DNA from: JASHPR01 sp963833885
Lineage (GTDB): Bacteria; Actinomycetota; Actinomycetes; Streptosporangiales; Streptosporangiaceae
Direction: 5' to 3'
Assembly (NCBI GenBank): GCA_963833885.1
Contig: CAWHZU010000001.1
Span: 146,544 to 210,543, forward strand
Length of the DNA stretch: 64,000 nt
Made by a program: the position numbers and the translations under genes. The notes under the pieces are model-generated. The model had not been told where the DNA came from, did not search any database, and saw only the letters and a program-made list of their open reading frames with translations. Every line of letters starts with the position of its first letter. The first letter of the stretch is position 1. This document shows, one piece after another, positions 33,042-41,369 of this stretch.

Positions 33042-33919
33042 CCCAGGAGGGGTTCCTCACGGCCTCGCACGGCATTACGGACAGTTCCCGGAACGCGGAG
33101 TCTCTCATCGGTCTGGCAAAGCCCGAGCAGTTCGGTGTGCGAGGCATCCGGGGCCTGGGTGAGCTTGGCCAGCCGGTCGAACATGGCGCAGCGCGGCTCG
33201 TCGATCGGCTCGTCGGCCCGTGGCATCGCGCCCCAGCAGTCCCACGGCAGGACCTCGGTGTTGCCGAGCGCCGCAGCGTCGCGCATGAGGTTGCCGGCGA
33301 TCCACCAGTCGCCAGACTCGTTCATCATGCTGAGACCGAACTTCCCTGGGTCGGCCTGGCCAGAGCGGTAGGAGGTCCAGGCGTCGCCCGCGACGAGGAA
33401 ACGGTCCCGGGGCACGTCGGTGACGTCGAAGTCGATCGGGAACCAGCCCCGCTGCTTGCCGTCGATCTGCGCGTCCACCAGGATCCAGCGCTGCTGCCCG
33501 GTGTGCCAGTACTCACAGACCCAGTGGTCCTCGAAGAACCCGTCGTTGAAGTACCCGCCGAACCCGCAGCGGGCCCGGGCCGGAGTGCCCTGTGCCCGCA
33601 GCATCGCGACCATCAGCACGGTGAAGTGCCGGCAGTTCACCGGCAGCCGTGCAGCCGGTTCCCGCGCGACGTCGAGCGGCCGCCCGTCCCTGGCCGTGAT
33701 CAGTTCGAGCATCCGCTCGACCGGGCGGACGTGCACGCTGGCGCGCTCCTCGTCGGACAGGGTCACCCCGTACCCCTCGACCATGAATTCGTGGATCAGC
33801 AGCCCGTGCGCGACCGCGGCCAGGCCAGGGATGTCCCGCGGCAGGCCGGCCAGGAGCGGTGCGTAACGGCCCGGCGACGTCATGGTCCCGGGCTGGGCGT
33901 AGAACTCGTGCGTCTGCAT
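33038..33919 (-). CDS. transglutaminase-like domain protein
   Basis: 293 residues. The papain-like triad is visible: Cys96 in LPVNCRHFTVLMVAMLRAQG, His132 in FEDHWVCEYW and Asp149 in RWILVDAQIDG. The family is the transglutaminase-like superfamily, members of which act as proteases or peptidases rather than true crosslinkers. No signal peptide is seen, so it is likely cytoplasmic. It is divergent from a WYL regulator with about 64 bases between starts, so control by that regulator is likely. The substrate is unknown. Confidence 0.87.
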   Translation of the reverse strand: MQTHEFYAQPGTMTSPGRYAPLLAGLPRDIPGLAAVAHGLLIHEFMVEGYGVTLSDEERASVHVRPVERMLELITARDGRPLDVAREPAARLPVNCRHFTVLMVAMLRAQGTPARARCGFGGYFNDGFFEDHWVCEYWHTGQQRWILVDAQIDGKQRGWFPIDFDVTDVPRDRFLVAGDAWTSYRSGQADPGKFGLSMMNESGDWWIAGNLMRDAAALGNTEVLPWDCWGAMPRADEPIDEPRCAMFDRLAKLTQAPDASHTELLGLCQTDERLRVPGTVRNAVRGREEPLLG

Positions 33920-33983
33920 GGCCCTGACGGTACGGGAATATCGGTGACAACTTATGTCAGCGATTAGCGCCTAATCTGGCTCC

Positions 33984-35111
33984 GTGCGCGCCGATCGCCT
34001 CGTATCCCTTGTCCTGCTGCTTCAGGCCCGCGGGCACGTGACAGCAGCGGCGCTGGCCAGGGAGCTCGAGGTCTCCGTCCGCACGGTCTACCGCGACCTT
34101 GCGGCGCTTAGCGCGGCCGGCGTGCCGGTGCTGACCGAGTCCGGGCCAGGGGGTGGCTGCGGGCTGCTGGACGGCTACCGCTTTCCCCTGCGTGGCCTGC
34201 GCCCGGAGGAGGCCGAGGCGCTGCTGATCCTGGGCGTGCCGAGCGCGCTCGGCGAGCTTGGGCTGGACGGCGCCGCCACGGCGGCGCACCGGAAGATCCG
34301 GGTCACGGCGGGACAGCGGGAGCCAGACGCCGGCGGCAGCCCGGCCCTCGTCCATCTGGACATGCCGCGCTGGTTCCGCGGTCACGAGCAGGTGCCGCAC
34401 CTGCGGACCCTGGCCGAGGCACTCCGCCGGCACCGCCGCCTGGCCATTGCCTACCAGCCGGCCGACACAGTCGCTGCGGCGGGCGCTCCCGAGACCGACC
34501 TCCCGCCGCCCCCCGGCACAGCTGCCCAGACGCGCGCGCCCGAGCCCTTCGCGCCGCCCGCCCCGAGCGCCGGCCGTTCCGCCGCCCCCCGCGCGGTCGG
34601 GCCGCTCGGCCTGGTGAACAAGGCGGGAACCTGGTACCTCGTGGCCACAAGCAGTGGCGGCCGGGTCTCGGTCTTCCGGGCTGGCCGGATCGCCTCGGCA
34701 ACGATCCTGGACGAGCCGTCCGACCGTCCCGTTGACTTCGATCTCGCCTTGTTCTGGGACCGGTGGTCGGCCGAGTTCACCACCAGCCGGCCCAGGCTCC
34801 CGGTGCGGCTGCGGGCATCGCCCCAGGCGCTCGCCGCGTTCGGCGAGATCTTCGGGGACGATGCCCGGCCAGTCCTTGACGCCGCGGAGCCGCCCGACGA
34901 GCTGGGCTGGCAGACGGTGACGCTGTCCTTCGAGCACGAGCTCGCGGCGGCGTACCGGCTGGCCGGGTTCGGCGGCCGACTCGAGGTCCTCTCGCCCCCG
35001 TCGGTTCGCGCGCTGCTCGTCGCGGCAGCGCAGGGAATCCTCGACCGCTACGGCTCACCTGCGCTTTTTGCGGCTCTCGAGCACAAACAGCGCCACGCCG
35101 ATGATCGCTAG
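33984..35111 (+). CDS. HTH/WYL-domain transcriptional regulator (YafY-like)
   Basis: 375 residues. The N-terminal HTH_11 (RADRLVSLVLLLQARGHVTAAALARELEVSVRTVYRDLAALSAAGVPV) is followed by a WYL domain, recognisable by LVNKAGTWYLVATS and GRVSVFRAGRIASATILDEP. A Pro/Ala-rich stretch of about 60 residues (ETDLPPPPGTAAQTRAPEPFAPPAPSAGRSA) sits inside the WYL region, an insertion not usual for the family. WYL regulators sense ligands or nucleic acids. The start is the GTG at 33984. The 3' end overlaps the convergent DUF1707 gene by 57 bases. Confidence 0.88.
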   Translation: MRADRLVSLVLLLQARGHVTAAALARELEVSVRTVYRDLAALSAAGVPVLTESGPGGGCGLLDGYRFPLRGLRPEEAEALLILGVPSALGELGLDGAATAAHRKIRVTAGQREPDAGGSPALVHLDMPRWFRGHEQVPHLRTLAEALRRHRRLAIAYQPADTVAAAGAPETDLPPPPGTAAQTRAPEPFAPPAPSAGRSAAPRAVGPLGLVNKAGTWYLVATSSGGRVSVFRAGRIASATILDEPSDRPVDFDLALFWDRWSAEFTTSRPRLPVRLRASPQALAAFGEIFGDDARPVLDAAEPPDELGWQTVTLSFEHELAAAYRLAGFGGRLEVLSPPSVRALLVAAAQGILDRYGSPALFAALEHKQRHADDR

Positions 35112-35435
35112 CCAGAAGATCCAGGGCCCGGCGAACCAGGCCAGCACGTGCGAGGCCACAACCGCTGCGGCGATCACGAGCGCGACCGCCAGCACCAGCC
35201 CGCCGAGGTGATGTGAGTGGTCGCGCTGGCGGCGGGCCGGCGTCCGAGGCGCCTCCGCGGCCTCGGCTCCGGGCTGCGGCAGGTCGTCGAACAGGCCGCC
35301 CAGGTCGGCGTACGTCTTTGCGCGCATGGCCTGATCGAGGCGCTGATGGAATTCGGTCTCGTCCAGCCGCCCGTCGCCATAATGCTTGGACAGCAGGTCC
35401 GCCGCCTCGGTGCGCTCGGTATCGGAAATCCTCAT
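35055..35435 (-). CDS. DUF1707 (SHOCT-like) membrane protein
   Basis: The start MRISDTERTEAADLLSKHYGDGRLDETEFHQRLDQAMRAKTYADLGGLFDDLP is the classic DUF1707 domain. A short linker is followed by two membrane segments, LGGLVLAVALVIAAAVVASHVLAWF and WIFWLAIIGVALFVLE. I chose the ATG at 35435, which begins exactly at the domain. The 3' end overlaps the WYL gene tail. DUF1707 proteins are found with PspC and envelope-stress genes in actinomycetes, as here. Confidence 0.88.
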   Translation of the reverse strand: MRISDTERTEAADLLSKHYGDGRLDETEFHQRLDQAMRAKTYADLGGLFDDLPQPGAEAAEAPRTPARRQRDHSHHLGGLVLAVALVIAAAVVASHVLAWFAGPWIFWLAIIGVALFVLESRKKRR

Positions 35436-35520
35436 GCTCGTGTAGCTGGTGCGGCGGCGGGTTGCGGTGAGGAACCAGCTCGGGCTGGCCTGCGCTGGCA
35501 TGTCGGTGTGTCTCCCTTGC

Positions 35521-35856
35521 TTATCGGGACCGGGCGGAAATGGACTGGAGCAGCTCGCTGGCCATGGACTGATCGCTGCCCTCTTCCGGGATCAGCAGCC
35601 AGCCGGCCAGGTAGACCGCGATACCGGCGCCGCCGAAGAAGGTGGCCACGACGATCGCGATGCGGACGAGCGTCTCGTCTACGCCGAGGTAGTCGGCGAT
35701 GCCGGACGCGACCCCGGCCAGCATCCGGTCGTGGACCGGGCGGCGCAGCGGCATCGACCCGCCGAAGCTGCGGGGTTCGTTGCTGTCGCTGGCGGGTGTC
35801 TCGTTGCTGGTCTCGACGTGATCCGTGGCCTGCGTGGTGTTGTCTGTTGCGTTCAT
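35521..35856 (-). CDS. PspC-domain protein
   Basis: 111 residues. The PspC domain is at about 38-95: PLRRPVHDRMLAGVASGIADYLGVDETLVRIAIVVATFFGGAGIAVYLAGWLLIPEEG. It is an inner-membrane phage-shock-type stress protein. Upstream is a low-complexity Asn/Thr-rich segment; a short Ser-rich tail follows. The gene is divergent from the PspC-kinase gene at 35989, with about 130 bases between them; the pairing suggests a shared envelope-stress circuit. Confidence 0.9.
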   Translation of the reverse strand: MNATDNTTQATDHVETSNETPASDSNEPRSFGGSMPLRRPVHDRMLAGVASGIADYLGVDETLVRIAIVVATFFGGAGIAVYLAGWLLIPEEGSDQSMASELLQSISARSR

Positions 35857-35988
35857 GGCTCCAGCGTGCCGTCACGCGCGTGCCTTTGGGTATCGGGAAG
35901 AACCCCGGTAAAACCCGGAGAGCCCCGGGTCAAGGTCCGGGGTTTGCCCGGATAGCCGCGCGGGGGGATCTGGCGCGATGATGGAGAC

Positions 35989-37419
35989 GTGCAGAAACAA
36001 CCAGGCCGCGCGCCGTGGCAGGATGAGACCTCCTGGTCACAGACTCCTCCGGGACGCGAGCACCCCGACGGCCCGGCCGCATCCCAGCCGACCGGGCACG
36101 ATCACTGGCGTGCCTGGCACCACAACACCGGTCCGTGGGGACTTGGGCGCAGGTCCCCACGCTGGGCGCGCGGGCCGCGAGGCGAGGGGCCGCTGCGCCG
36201 TAACCCCGACGATGGCCTGCTCGGCGGCGTTGCGGCCGGACTCGCCGCCCGGACGGGCTTTGAAGTAACGGTCGTGCGGCTGGTGATCGTGGTTGCCAGC
36301 CTGGTCACCGTCGGTTTTGTGGCCATCTTCTACGTGGGGGCATGGCTGTTGGTGCCGGCCCTCGGCATGGACGGCAGCATCTGGAGCAAGGCCAGGGCGG
36401 ACAAGAGGGGCATTACGCTCGCCGTCGGGCTGGCGTCCGTGCTGTTCGTGCTCATCCTGGTCGTGCAGAACCTCGGCGCCGGATTCCTGGGCACCGTGGA
36501 GTGGCCGCTGATCTTGTGTGCCGCTGGCCTTGTGCTGATATTGCGGAACGCTCCCCTCGACGAGCAGGCCACGCTTCGCAACGTCGCCGCGCCGCTGCTC
36601 GGCCTGACCGAAGGCGGGACGCGGCGCCGGGTCTGGCTGCGCGTGGCGGTCGCGATCCTTCTTCTGGCGATGGGTGCGGGATTCCTGGCGTACGGGCATG
36701 AGAGCCTCGCGATGCTGCGGCCGGTGGCTGGCGCGGTGCTGGTCCTGGTCGGTGCCGCGATCCTGCTCGGCCCCTGGTGGCTCGGCATCGCCCGGGACCT
36801 GGCCGAGGAGCGCCGGGCCAGGATCCGCGCGGAGGAGCGAGCGGACATGGCCGCGCGGGTGCACGACTCGGTACTGCAGACGCTGGCCATGATCCAGCGG
36901 CGCGCAGACCAGCCGCAGCAGGTCATCCAGATGGCTCGCGCTCAGGAGCGGGAGCTGCGCGCCTGGCTGTTCGACGGCCGCGCGCCCGGCTCCCTGGACG
37001 GCGAGGACGTGACCCTCGCCTCCGGCATACGGCTGATCCAGCAGGAGGTGGAGGCCCAGCACGGGGTGCCCGTCGAGGCGGTCACCGTGGGGGACTGCGA
37101 GCTCGACGACGACCTTCGCGCGCTGCTCGCCGCGGCGCGCGAGGCCACGGTCAACGCCGCCAAATGGTCCGGTGCCGACGTGGTCTCGCTCTTCGCCGAG
37201 GTCGAGCCGGGAGAGGTGTCGCTGTTCGTGCGCGACCGCGGCCGCGGGTTCGACCCGGACGCGGTACCCGAAGACCGCAAGGGGCTGGCCGAGTCGATCC
37301 ACGGCAGGATGACCCGCCGCGGCGGATCGGCCTCCGTCCGCAGTACCCCGGGCCAGGGCACCGAGGTCTCGCTGACCATGCCCCGCGCGGCCGGGGAACG
37401 GCAGCCGAGCCGCGCATGA
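35989..37419 (+). CDS. PspC-domain sensor histidine kinase
   Basis: 476 residues. The PspC domain (LRRNPDDGLLGGVAAGLAARTGFEVTVVRLVIVVASLVTVGFVAIFYVGAWLLVPA) is followed by further membrane helices (GITLAVGLASVLFVLILVVQ; VAILLLAMGAGFLAYG; GAVLVLVGAAILLGPWWLGIA). The dimerisation helix has ERADMAARVHDSVLQTLAMIQRRAD with His about 292. The HATPase_c domain has REATVNAAKWSGADVVSLFAEV and DRGRGFDP. It is a MacS/LiaS-like sensor. The gene ends ATGA-overlapping the response regulator. The GTG start is uncertain; the N-terminal 60 residues are low in order. Confidence 0.9.
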   Translation: MQKQPGRAPWQDETSWSQTPPGREHPDGPAASQPTGHDHWRAWHHNTGPWGLGRRSPRWARGPRGEGPLRRNPDDGLLGGVAAGLAARTGFEVTVVRLVIVVASLVTVGFVAIFYVGAWLLVPALGMDGSIWSKARADKRGITLAVGLASVLFVLILVVQNLGAGFLGTVEWPLILCAAGLVLILRNAPLDEQATLRNVAAPLLGLTEGGTRRRVWLRVAVAILLLAMGAGFLAYGHESLAMLRPVAGAVLVLVGAAILLGPWWLGIARDLAEERRARIRAEERADMAARVHDSVLQTLAMIQRRADQPQQVIQMARAQERELRAWLFDGRAPGSLDGEDVTLASGIRLIQQEVEAQHGVPVEAVTVGDCELDDDLRALLAAAREATVNAAKWSGADVVSLFAEVEPGEVSLFVRDRGRGFDPDAVPEDRKGLAESIHGRMTRRGGSASVRSTPGQGTEVSLTMPRAAGERQPSRA

Positions 37420-38105
37420 CCACGCCAGGCGGTTCCGGACGCGCGGGCGCGCCCAGCCGGCCCCGGGTAGTCATCGTCGACGATCACGGTTTGTTCCGGT
37501 CCGGCGTCCGCTCCGAGCTCGGCGACCAGGTCGAGGTCGTCGGCGAGGCGGACGACGTGCAGCCCGCGATCTCCGTGATCACCCAGTGCCTGCCCGATGT
37601 CGTCCTGCTCGACGTGCACTTGCCCGGCGGCGGCGGGCAGCTAGTGCTCAGCTCGCTGCGCGCCGCGCTTCCCGAGGTGCGCTTCCTGGCTCTGTCCGCC
37701 TCGGACGCCCCCGAGGACGTGATCGCGGTCATCCGGGCCGGCGCACGGGGCTACGTGACCAAGACGATCTCCGGCGTCGACCTGGTGGACGCGGTGCGCC
37801 GGGTCGCGGCGGGCGACGCGGTCTTCTCGCCACGGCTGGCCGGGTTCGTCCTCGACGCGTTCGCGGCCATGCCCGACGCGGCCGAGGGACGCCCCTTGTT
37901 CGACCCCGAACTCGACCAGCTCACCACCCGCGAGCGGGAGGTACTCCGGCTGATCGCGCGCGGCTACACCTACAAGGAGATCGCCCGGGAGCTCACGATC
38001 TCGATCAGGACGGTGGAGACGCACGTCTCGTCCGTGCTGCGCAAGCTCCAGCTCTCCACCCGGCACCAGCTGACCCGCTGGGCCGCCGAGCGCAAGCTGA
38101 CCTGA
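37416..38105 (+). CDS. NarL/FixJ-type response regulator
   Basis: 229 residues. The receiver has VVIVDDHGLFRSGVRSEL (Asp22/Asp23), DVVLLDVHLPGGGGQ (phospho-acceptor Asp66) and Lys in ARGYVTKTI. The output HTH is LTTREREVLRLIARGYTYKEIARELTISIRTVETHVSSVLRKLQL. The ATG overlaps the kinase stop (ATGA at 37416-37419), so this is the cognate partner of the PspC kinase. A linker of about 20 residues joins the domains. It presumably controls envelope-stress genes, perhaps the divergent PspC gene. Confidence 0.93.
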   Translation: MTTPGGSGRAGAPSRPRVVIVDDHGLFRSGVRSELGDQVEVVGEADDVQPAISVITQCLPDVVLLDVHLPGGGGQLVLSSLRAALPEVRFLALSASDAPEDVIAVIRAGARGYVTKTISGVDLVDAVRRVAAGDAVFSPRLAGFVLDAFAAMPDAAEGRPLFDPELDQLTTREREVLRLIARGYTYKEIARELTISIRTVETHVSSVLRKLQLSTRHQLTRWAAERKLT

Positions 38106-38114
38106 CAGATCGGG

Positions 38115-38297
38115 TCACGCGCCAGTGTCGAACTCGCCGGCCCGGCAGCCCGCGATGAAAGCCTTCCACCGGTTCTCGGTGAAGGTCAGCACGGGGCCGG
38201 ACGGGTCCTTGCCGTCCCGCACGCTGACGCTGCTGTCCTCGCGCTGCACCTCGACGCAATTACCGCAGGCGTAGCTGTAACTCGACTTGACCCACAT
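38115..38297 (-). CDS. DUF397-domain protein
   Basis: 60 residues. The sequence WVKSSYSYACGNCVEVQRE, then VSVRDGKDPSGPVLTFTENRWKAFIAGCRAGEFD is the DUF397 signature, a family found in large numbers in Streptomyces-like actinomycetes, often next to an XRE gene and an ATPase. Neither is beside this copy. A perfect hairpin lies upstream (38333-38356). Function unknown beyond a developmental association in model species. Confidence 0.92.
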   Translation of the reverse strand: MWVKSSYSYACGNCVEVQREDSSVSVRDGKDPSGPVLTFTENRWKAFIAGCRAGEFDTGA

Positions 38298-38332
38298 CTG
38301 CCAGGCTCCTTAGCCGTGATAGGAGACATCGG

Positions 38333-38356
38333 GGCGCCAGCCATGCGGCTGGCGCC
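38333..38356. repeat. perfect 10-bp hairpin upstream of the DUF397 gene
   Basis: GGCGCCAGCC (38333-38342) and GGCTGGCGCC (38347-38356) are perfect inverted copies around ATGC. It lies 36 bases upstream of the DUF397 start; no T-run follows. It could be a leader hairpin or a protein-binding site. Confidence 0.65.
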
Positions 38357-38490
38357 GTCGTGCTGCACCACGATCATCTGCCACCAGCCTGGACGCTCAT
38401 CTTGCACTCGCCTTGACGTCTGCCTTGCACCCCTGGTCACCAGCCTGGGCGGTCCGGGTCCGGGGATGGCGAGTGGGAGGGTCGCCCGCC

Positions 38491-40044
38491 TCAGGGGCGG
38501 GTGCCGAAGGTGGGGGGGCCAGGGTTCGATGGCAGGGTGGCGTAGGCATCGTGGACCCAGTCGCACAGCAGCGGCCGGGTCTCGCGCGGGTCGATGATCT
38601 CCTCGACGCCGAACCGCTCGGCGGTGCGCAGCGGGCTGCGTACCGCGTCCAGCCGGGCCCGGATGTCGGCCAGCAGCGCGGCTGGGTCCTCGGCGCGCTC
38701 CAGTTCGGCCCGGTACGCGGCCTCGATCCCGCCTTCCACCGGCAGTGAGCCCCAGTCCGCCGACGGCCAGGCCCACCGGCGGATAAGGCGGTGCCGGTTG
38801 ACCAGGCCCGCACCGCCCACGCCGAAGACCCGGCGCACGATGATCTCGGCGCCCGGCACGCTGGCCTGGTAGACGGCGCTGATCGCGCGGACGCCGTGCC
38901 GGATCGTGGCGCGCTGCTCGGCGCGGGTGCCGATGAGCAGCCCGGGCTGGTCGGTGAACGTGACGATCGGCAGGTGGAACGTTGAGCACAAGTCGGCGAG
39001 CCGGGTCACCGCCTCCGCGCCCTCGACCGTCAGGCAGCCCCCGGCCGCGTACGGGTCGCCGGCCACCACGCCCACCGGGTGCCCGTCCAGCCGGGCCAGC
39101 GCGGTCACGATTGGTCCCCCGTAACGCTGCGCCTCCATCACCGAGCCGGCGTCGAACACGGCCGACAGGATCTCCCGGATCCGGTACGGGCGGCGCCGGT
39201 CCCTCGGGATGGCGGACAGCAGCGCCTCGTCCCGCCGCCCGGGCGGATCGCCGGAGCCCGCGACCGGCGGAAGCGCATACGCACTCGGCGGCAGGTAGGA
39301 AAGGAACCGCCGGATCATGCCGAACGCGTCCGGTTCCGACGCCGCCACCAGGTCGACCGCGGCGTTGCGGCCGTGCACCGCCGTGCCGCCGAGCTGCTCC
39401 TTGTCGACGTCCTCCCCAACGCCGCCGCGAACCACCGGAGGCCCGGCGACGAACAGCTGCGCCGTGCCTTCGACCAGGATCGACAGGTGCGCCGCGCACA
39501 GCCGGGCGGCGCCGAGCCCGGCCACCGGACCCAGCCCGGCAGCGATGACCGGGACCGTGGACAGGTTGTCGACCACGTAGTCCCAGCCGGGATTGACCGG
39601 CACGTACGTGGCGCCGAGCTGTTCGAGCATCTTCACGCTGCCGCCCCCGCCGGTGCCCTCGACGAGCCGGACCAGGGGCAGCCGGAGCTCGTTCGCCAGC
39701 CGCTCGGCGTAGATCTGCTTGCCCGCGATCGCCGCGTCACCGGCGCCGCCGCGGACCGTGAAGTCATCGCCGCCGGCCACGACCTTGCGCCCGTCGATGC
39801 GCCCGGTCGCGGTGACGAAGTTGGCGGGTGTGAACCCGGTCAGCTCACCGTCGCCGTCATACGCGGCGGCCCCGGCCAGCGCGCCGATTTCGCGGAGCGA
39901 GCCGTCGTCGAGCAGCGCCGCCAGCCGCTCCCGGACGGTGAGCCGGCCGGCCTCGTGCTGGCGCCGGATCTTGTCCGGCCCGCCCATCCGCTCGGCCAGT
40001 TCCCGGCGCCGCCGCACCTCATCAAGTTCCGGTTGCCACGTCAT
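38491..40044 (-). CDS. acyl-CoA carboxylase carboxyltransferase (beta) subunit
   Basis: 517 residues. It opens with DEVRRRRELAERMGGPDKIRRQHEAGRLTVRERLAALLDDGSLREIGALAG and has VVAGGDDFTVRGGAGD, LPLVRLVEGTGGGGSVKMLEQLG and GPVAGLGAARLCAAHLSILVEGTAQLF. The C-terminal half has IVTFTDQPGLLIGTRAEQRATIRHGVRAI and YQASVPGAEIIVRRVFGVGGAGLVN. It transfers carboxyl from carboxybiotin to an acyl-CoA, likely propionyl-, acetyl- or methylcrotonyl-CoA; the acyl chain is unknown. The ATG at 40044 fits the domain. A 159-residue gene starts upstream with a 9-base gap, but no biotin-carboxylase gene lies in the window. Confidence 0.9.
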   Translation of the reverse strand: MTWQPELDEVRRRRELAERMGGPDKIRRQHEAGRLTVRERLAALLDDGSLREIGALAGAAAYDGDGELTGFTPANFVTATGRIDGRKVVAGGDDFTVRGGAGDAAIAGKQIYAERLANELRLPLVRLVEGTGGGGSVKMLEQLGATYVPVNPGWDYVVDNLSTVPVIAAGLGPVAGLGAARLCAAHLSILVEGTAQLFVAGPPVVRGGVGEDVDKEQLGGTAVHGRNAAVDLVAASEPDAFGMIRRFLSYLPPSAYALPPVAGSGDPPGRRDEALLSAIPRDRRRPYRIREILSAVFDAGSVMEAQRYGGPIVTALARLDGHPVGVVAGDPYAAGGCLTVEGAEAVTRLADLCSTFHLPIVTFTDQPGLLIGTRAEQRATIRHGVRAISAVYQASVPGAEIIVRRVFGVGGAGLVNRHRLIRRWAWPSADWGSLPVEGGIEAAYRAELERAEDPAALLADIRARLDAVRSPLRTAERFGVEEIIDPRETRPLLCDWVHDAYATLPSNPGPPTFGTRP

Positions 40045-40052
40045 GAGGAAAG

Positions 40053-40532
40053 CTAACCAACGCCGGACAGGTGTGCATAGGCAGGGCAGTCCACTGGCCG
40101 GGGGCGGGCCGGGCGGGGCGCGGAGAGGTGCGGGCGGGGGGGCGGAGCGGCGGGCGGAGTGCGGGGCGGCCAGCCGGGTAACAGCCGCCGCACCGGCCGG
40201 ATCCGCGCGGGCCGCTGACCAGCGGGGTGCACCTCGGCGCGGGCGGCGGCGACGTCCCACCCGCCGACCTCGCCGGCCGCGTCCTGGAACAGACCCCACG
40301 CGGCGCCGACCGCCTCGGCAACGTCGGCGGCCTGCACCGCCACGGTCACCCGGATCCGGACGTAGTTAAGCCCCTGCCTGGTCTCCGACTCGATCTGCGC
40401 CTCCAGGACCGGCGGGCTCACCTGGGCGGTGAGCCGCTGCTCGAACCGTTCGGCAGCGGTGTTCCACGCGCGCCAGCCTCCGGCCCGCGGCACGTCGATC
40501 GACACCGCGTACTTCCTTGCCCCTGAAGCCAT
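40053..40532 (-). CDS. hypothetical protein upstream of the carboxyltransferase
   Basis: 159 residues from ATG 40532, preceded by GGGGGAA. The first two thirds look globular (YAVSIDVPRAGGWRAWNTAAERFEQRLTAQVSPPVLEAQI, then ESETRQGLNYVRIRVTVAVQAADVAEAVGAAWGLFQDAAG). The tail is basic and Pro-rich (PPRTPPAAPPPRPHLSAPRPARPRPVDC). I recognise no family. The 9-base gap to the carboxyltransferase suggests co-transcription, so a subunit or accessory role is possible but unsupported by sequence. It is divergent from the HAD gene. Confidence 0.55.
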   Translation of the reverse strand: MASGARKYAVSIDVPRAGGWRAWNTAAERFEQRLTAQVSPPVLEAQIESETRQGLNYVRIRVTVAVQAADVAEAVGAAWGLFQDAAGEVGGWDVAAARAEVHPAGQRPARIRPVRRLLPGWPPRTPPAAPPPRPHLSAPRPARPRPVDCPAYAHLSGVG

Positions 40533-40646
40533 GTTCCCCCGTCGGGCGTGCCCCCGCCCCGCCTGGCGTCGATCATCCCCGGCAATGGCGCCGCGCAACC
40601 CGTCGTTACCATGTCCGGGGCAGCTACCGAAGGAGCGCACCAGCCG

Positions 40647-41369
40647 ATGACTACCGCTGCGGCGCCCGCCGCCGGGCGCCGGGTCGCGGTGTTCGACCTC
40701 GACGGGACGCTGCTGCGCGGTGATACCACGGTCGAGTTCATCAGGGGCCTGATCCTGCGCAGCCGGGCCCGGACCGCAGCGGCCCTGCTGACTGCGCCGC
40801 TGCTCGGGCCATTGTTCTTTATGCCGTTCGTCCGCCGTTACGCGATAACGGTGCTGCTCTGGATCGCCACCGCCGGTCTGCCGCCGGGGCGAGTCGAGGC
40901 GCTGGTCGACCAGTTCGCCGCCGAGCACGCCGCCGAGGGCAACCAGATCCGGGGTGTGCTGGACCGCCTGCACGCGCACCTCGCCGCCGGCGACCGCGTC
41001 GTCATCGCGACGGGCTGCGCCGACTGGCTGGCCACCGCGACCTGCCGCGCGCTCGGTCTGGACACGGTTGAGGTCGTGGCGGCGCGCCTGCGGCAGGGGC
41101 GAATTTTCGTGCGGCCGTCGCGGGAGTGCGGGATGTGGAACGCGCTGCCCACCTCGACCGGCGTCATGTCGTTCGGGCTGGAGAAGCTGCGCCGGCTGGC
41201 CGCCGCCGGGATCACCTTCCCGGTGGCTTACGCCTACACCGACAGCGCCACCGACCTGCCGCTGCTGCTCGCAGCGACGGAGCGGCACGTGGTCGAGCCA
41301 TCCCGGCGGCACCTGCGGCGCATCCGCGGCAAGGCGGGGCCGAAGGTGGTCGTGCTGCGGTCTAGCTGA
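40647..41369 (+). CDS. HAD-superfamily phosphatase (HAD-IB)
   Basis: The protein has V-A-V-F-DLDGTLLRGDTT (motif I with the Asp nucleophile), IATGCADWLATATCRALGLDTV (motif II region) and YAYTDSATDLPLLLAA (motif IV). Such proteins include phosphoserine phosphatase-like and GPDH-type phosphatases of the HAD-IB kind. Hydrophobic helices between motifs I and II (ARTAAALLTAPLLGPLFFMPFVRRYAITVLLWIATAGL) suggest membrane association, which is seen in some members. I chose the ATG 40647 over upstream starts because GAAGGAG lies 11 bases before it. It overlaps the metH 3' end tail-to-tail by 8 bases. Confidence 0.83.
   Translation: MTTAAAPAAGRRVAVFDLDGTLLRGDTTVEFIRGLILRSRARTAAALLTAPLLGPLFFMPFVRRYAITVLLWIATAGLPPGRVEALVDQFAAEHAAEGNQIRGVLDRLHAHLAAGDRVVIATGCADWLATATCRALGLDTVEVVAARLRQGRIFVRPSRECGMWNALPTSTGVMSFGLEKLRRLAAAGITFPVAYAYTDSATDLPLLLAATERHVVEPSRRHLRRIRGKAGPKVVVLRSS

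Noticed and set aside
33105..33305. Short minus-strand frame inside the transglutaminase-like gene
   Set aside because: A shadow of the real frame; it carries no motif.
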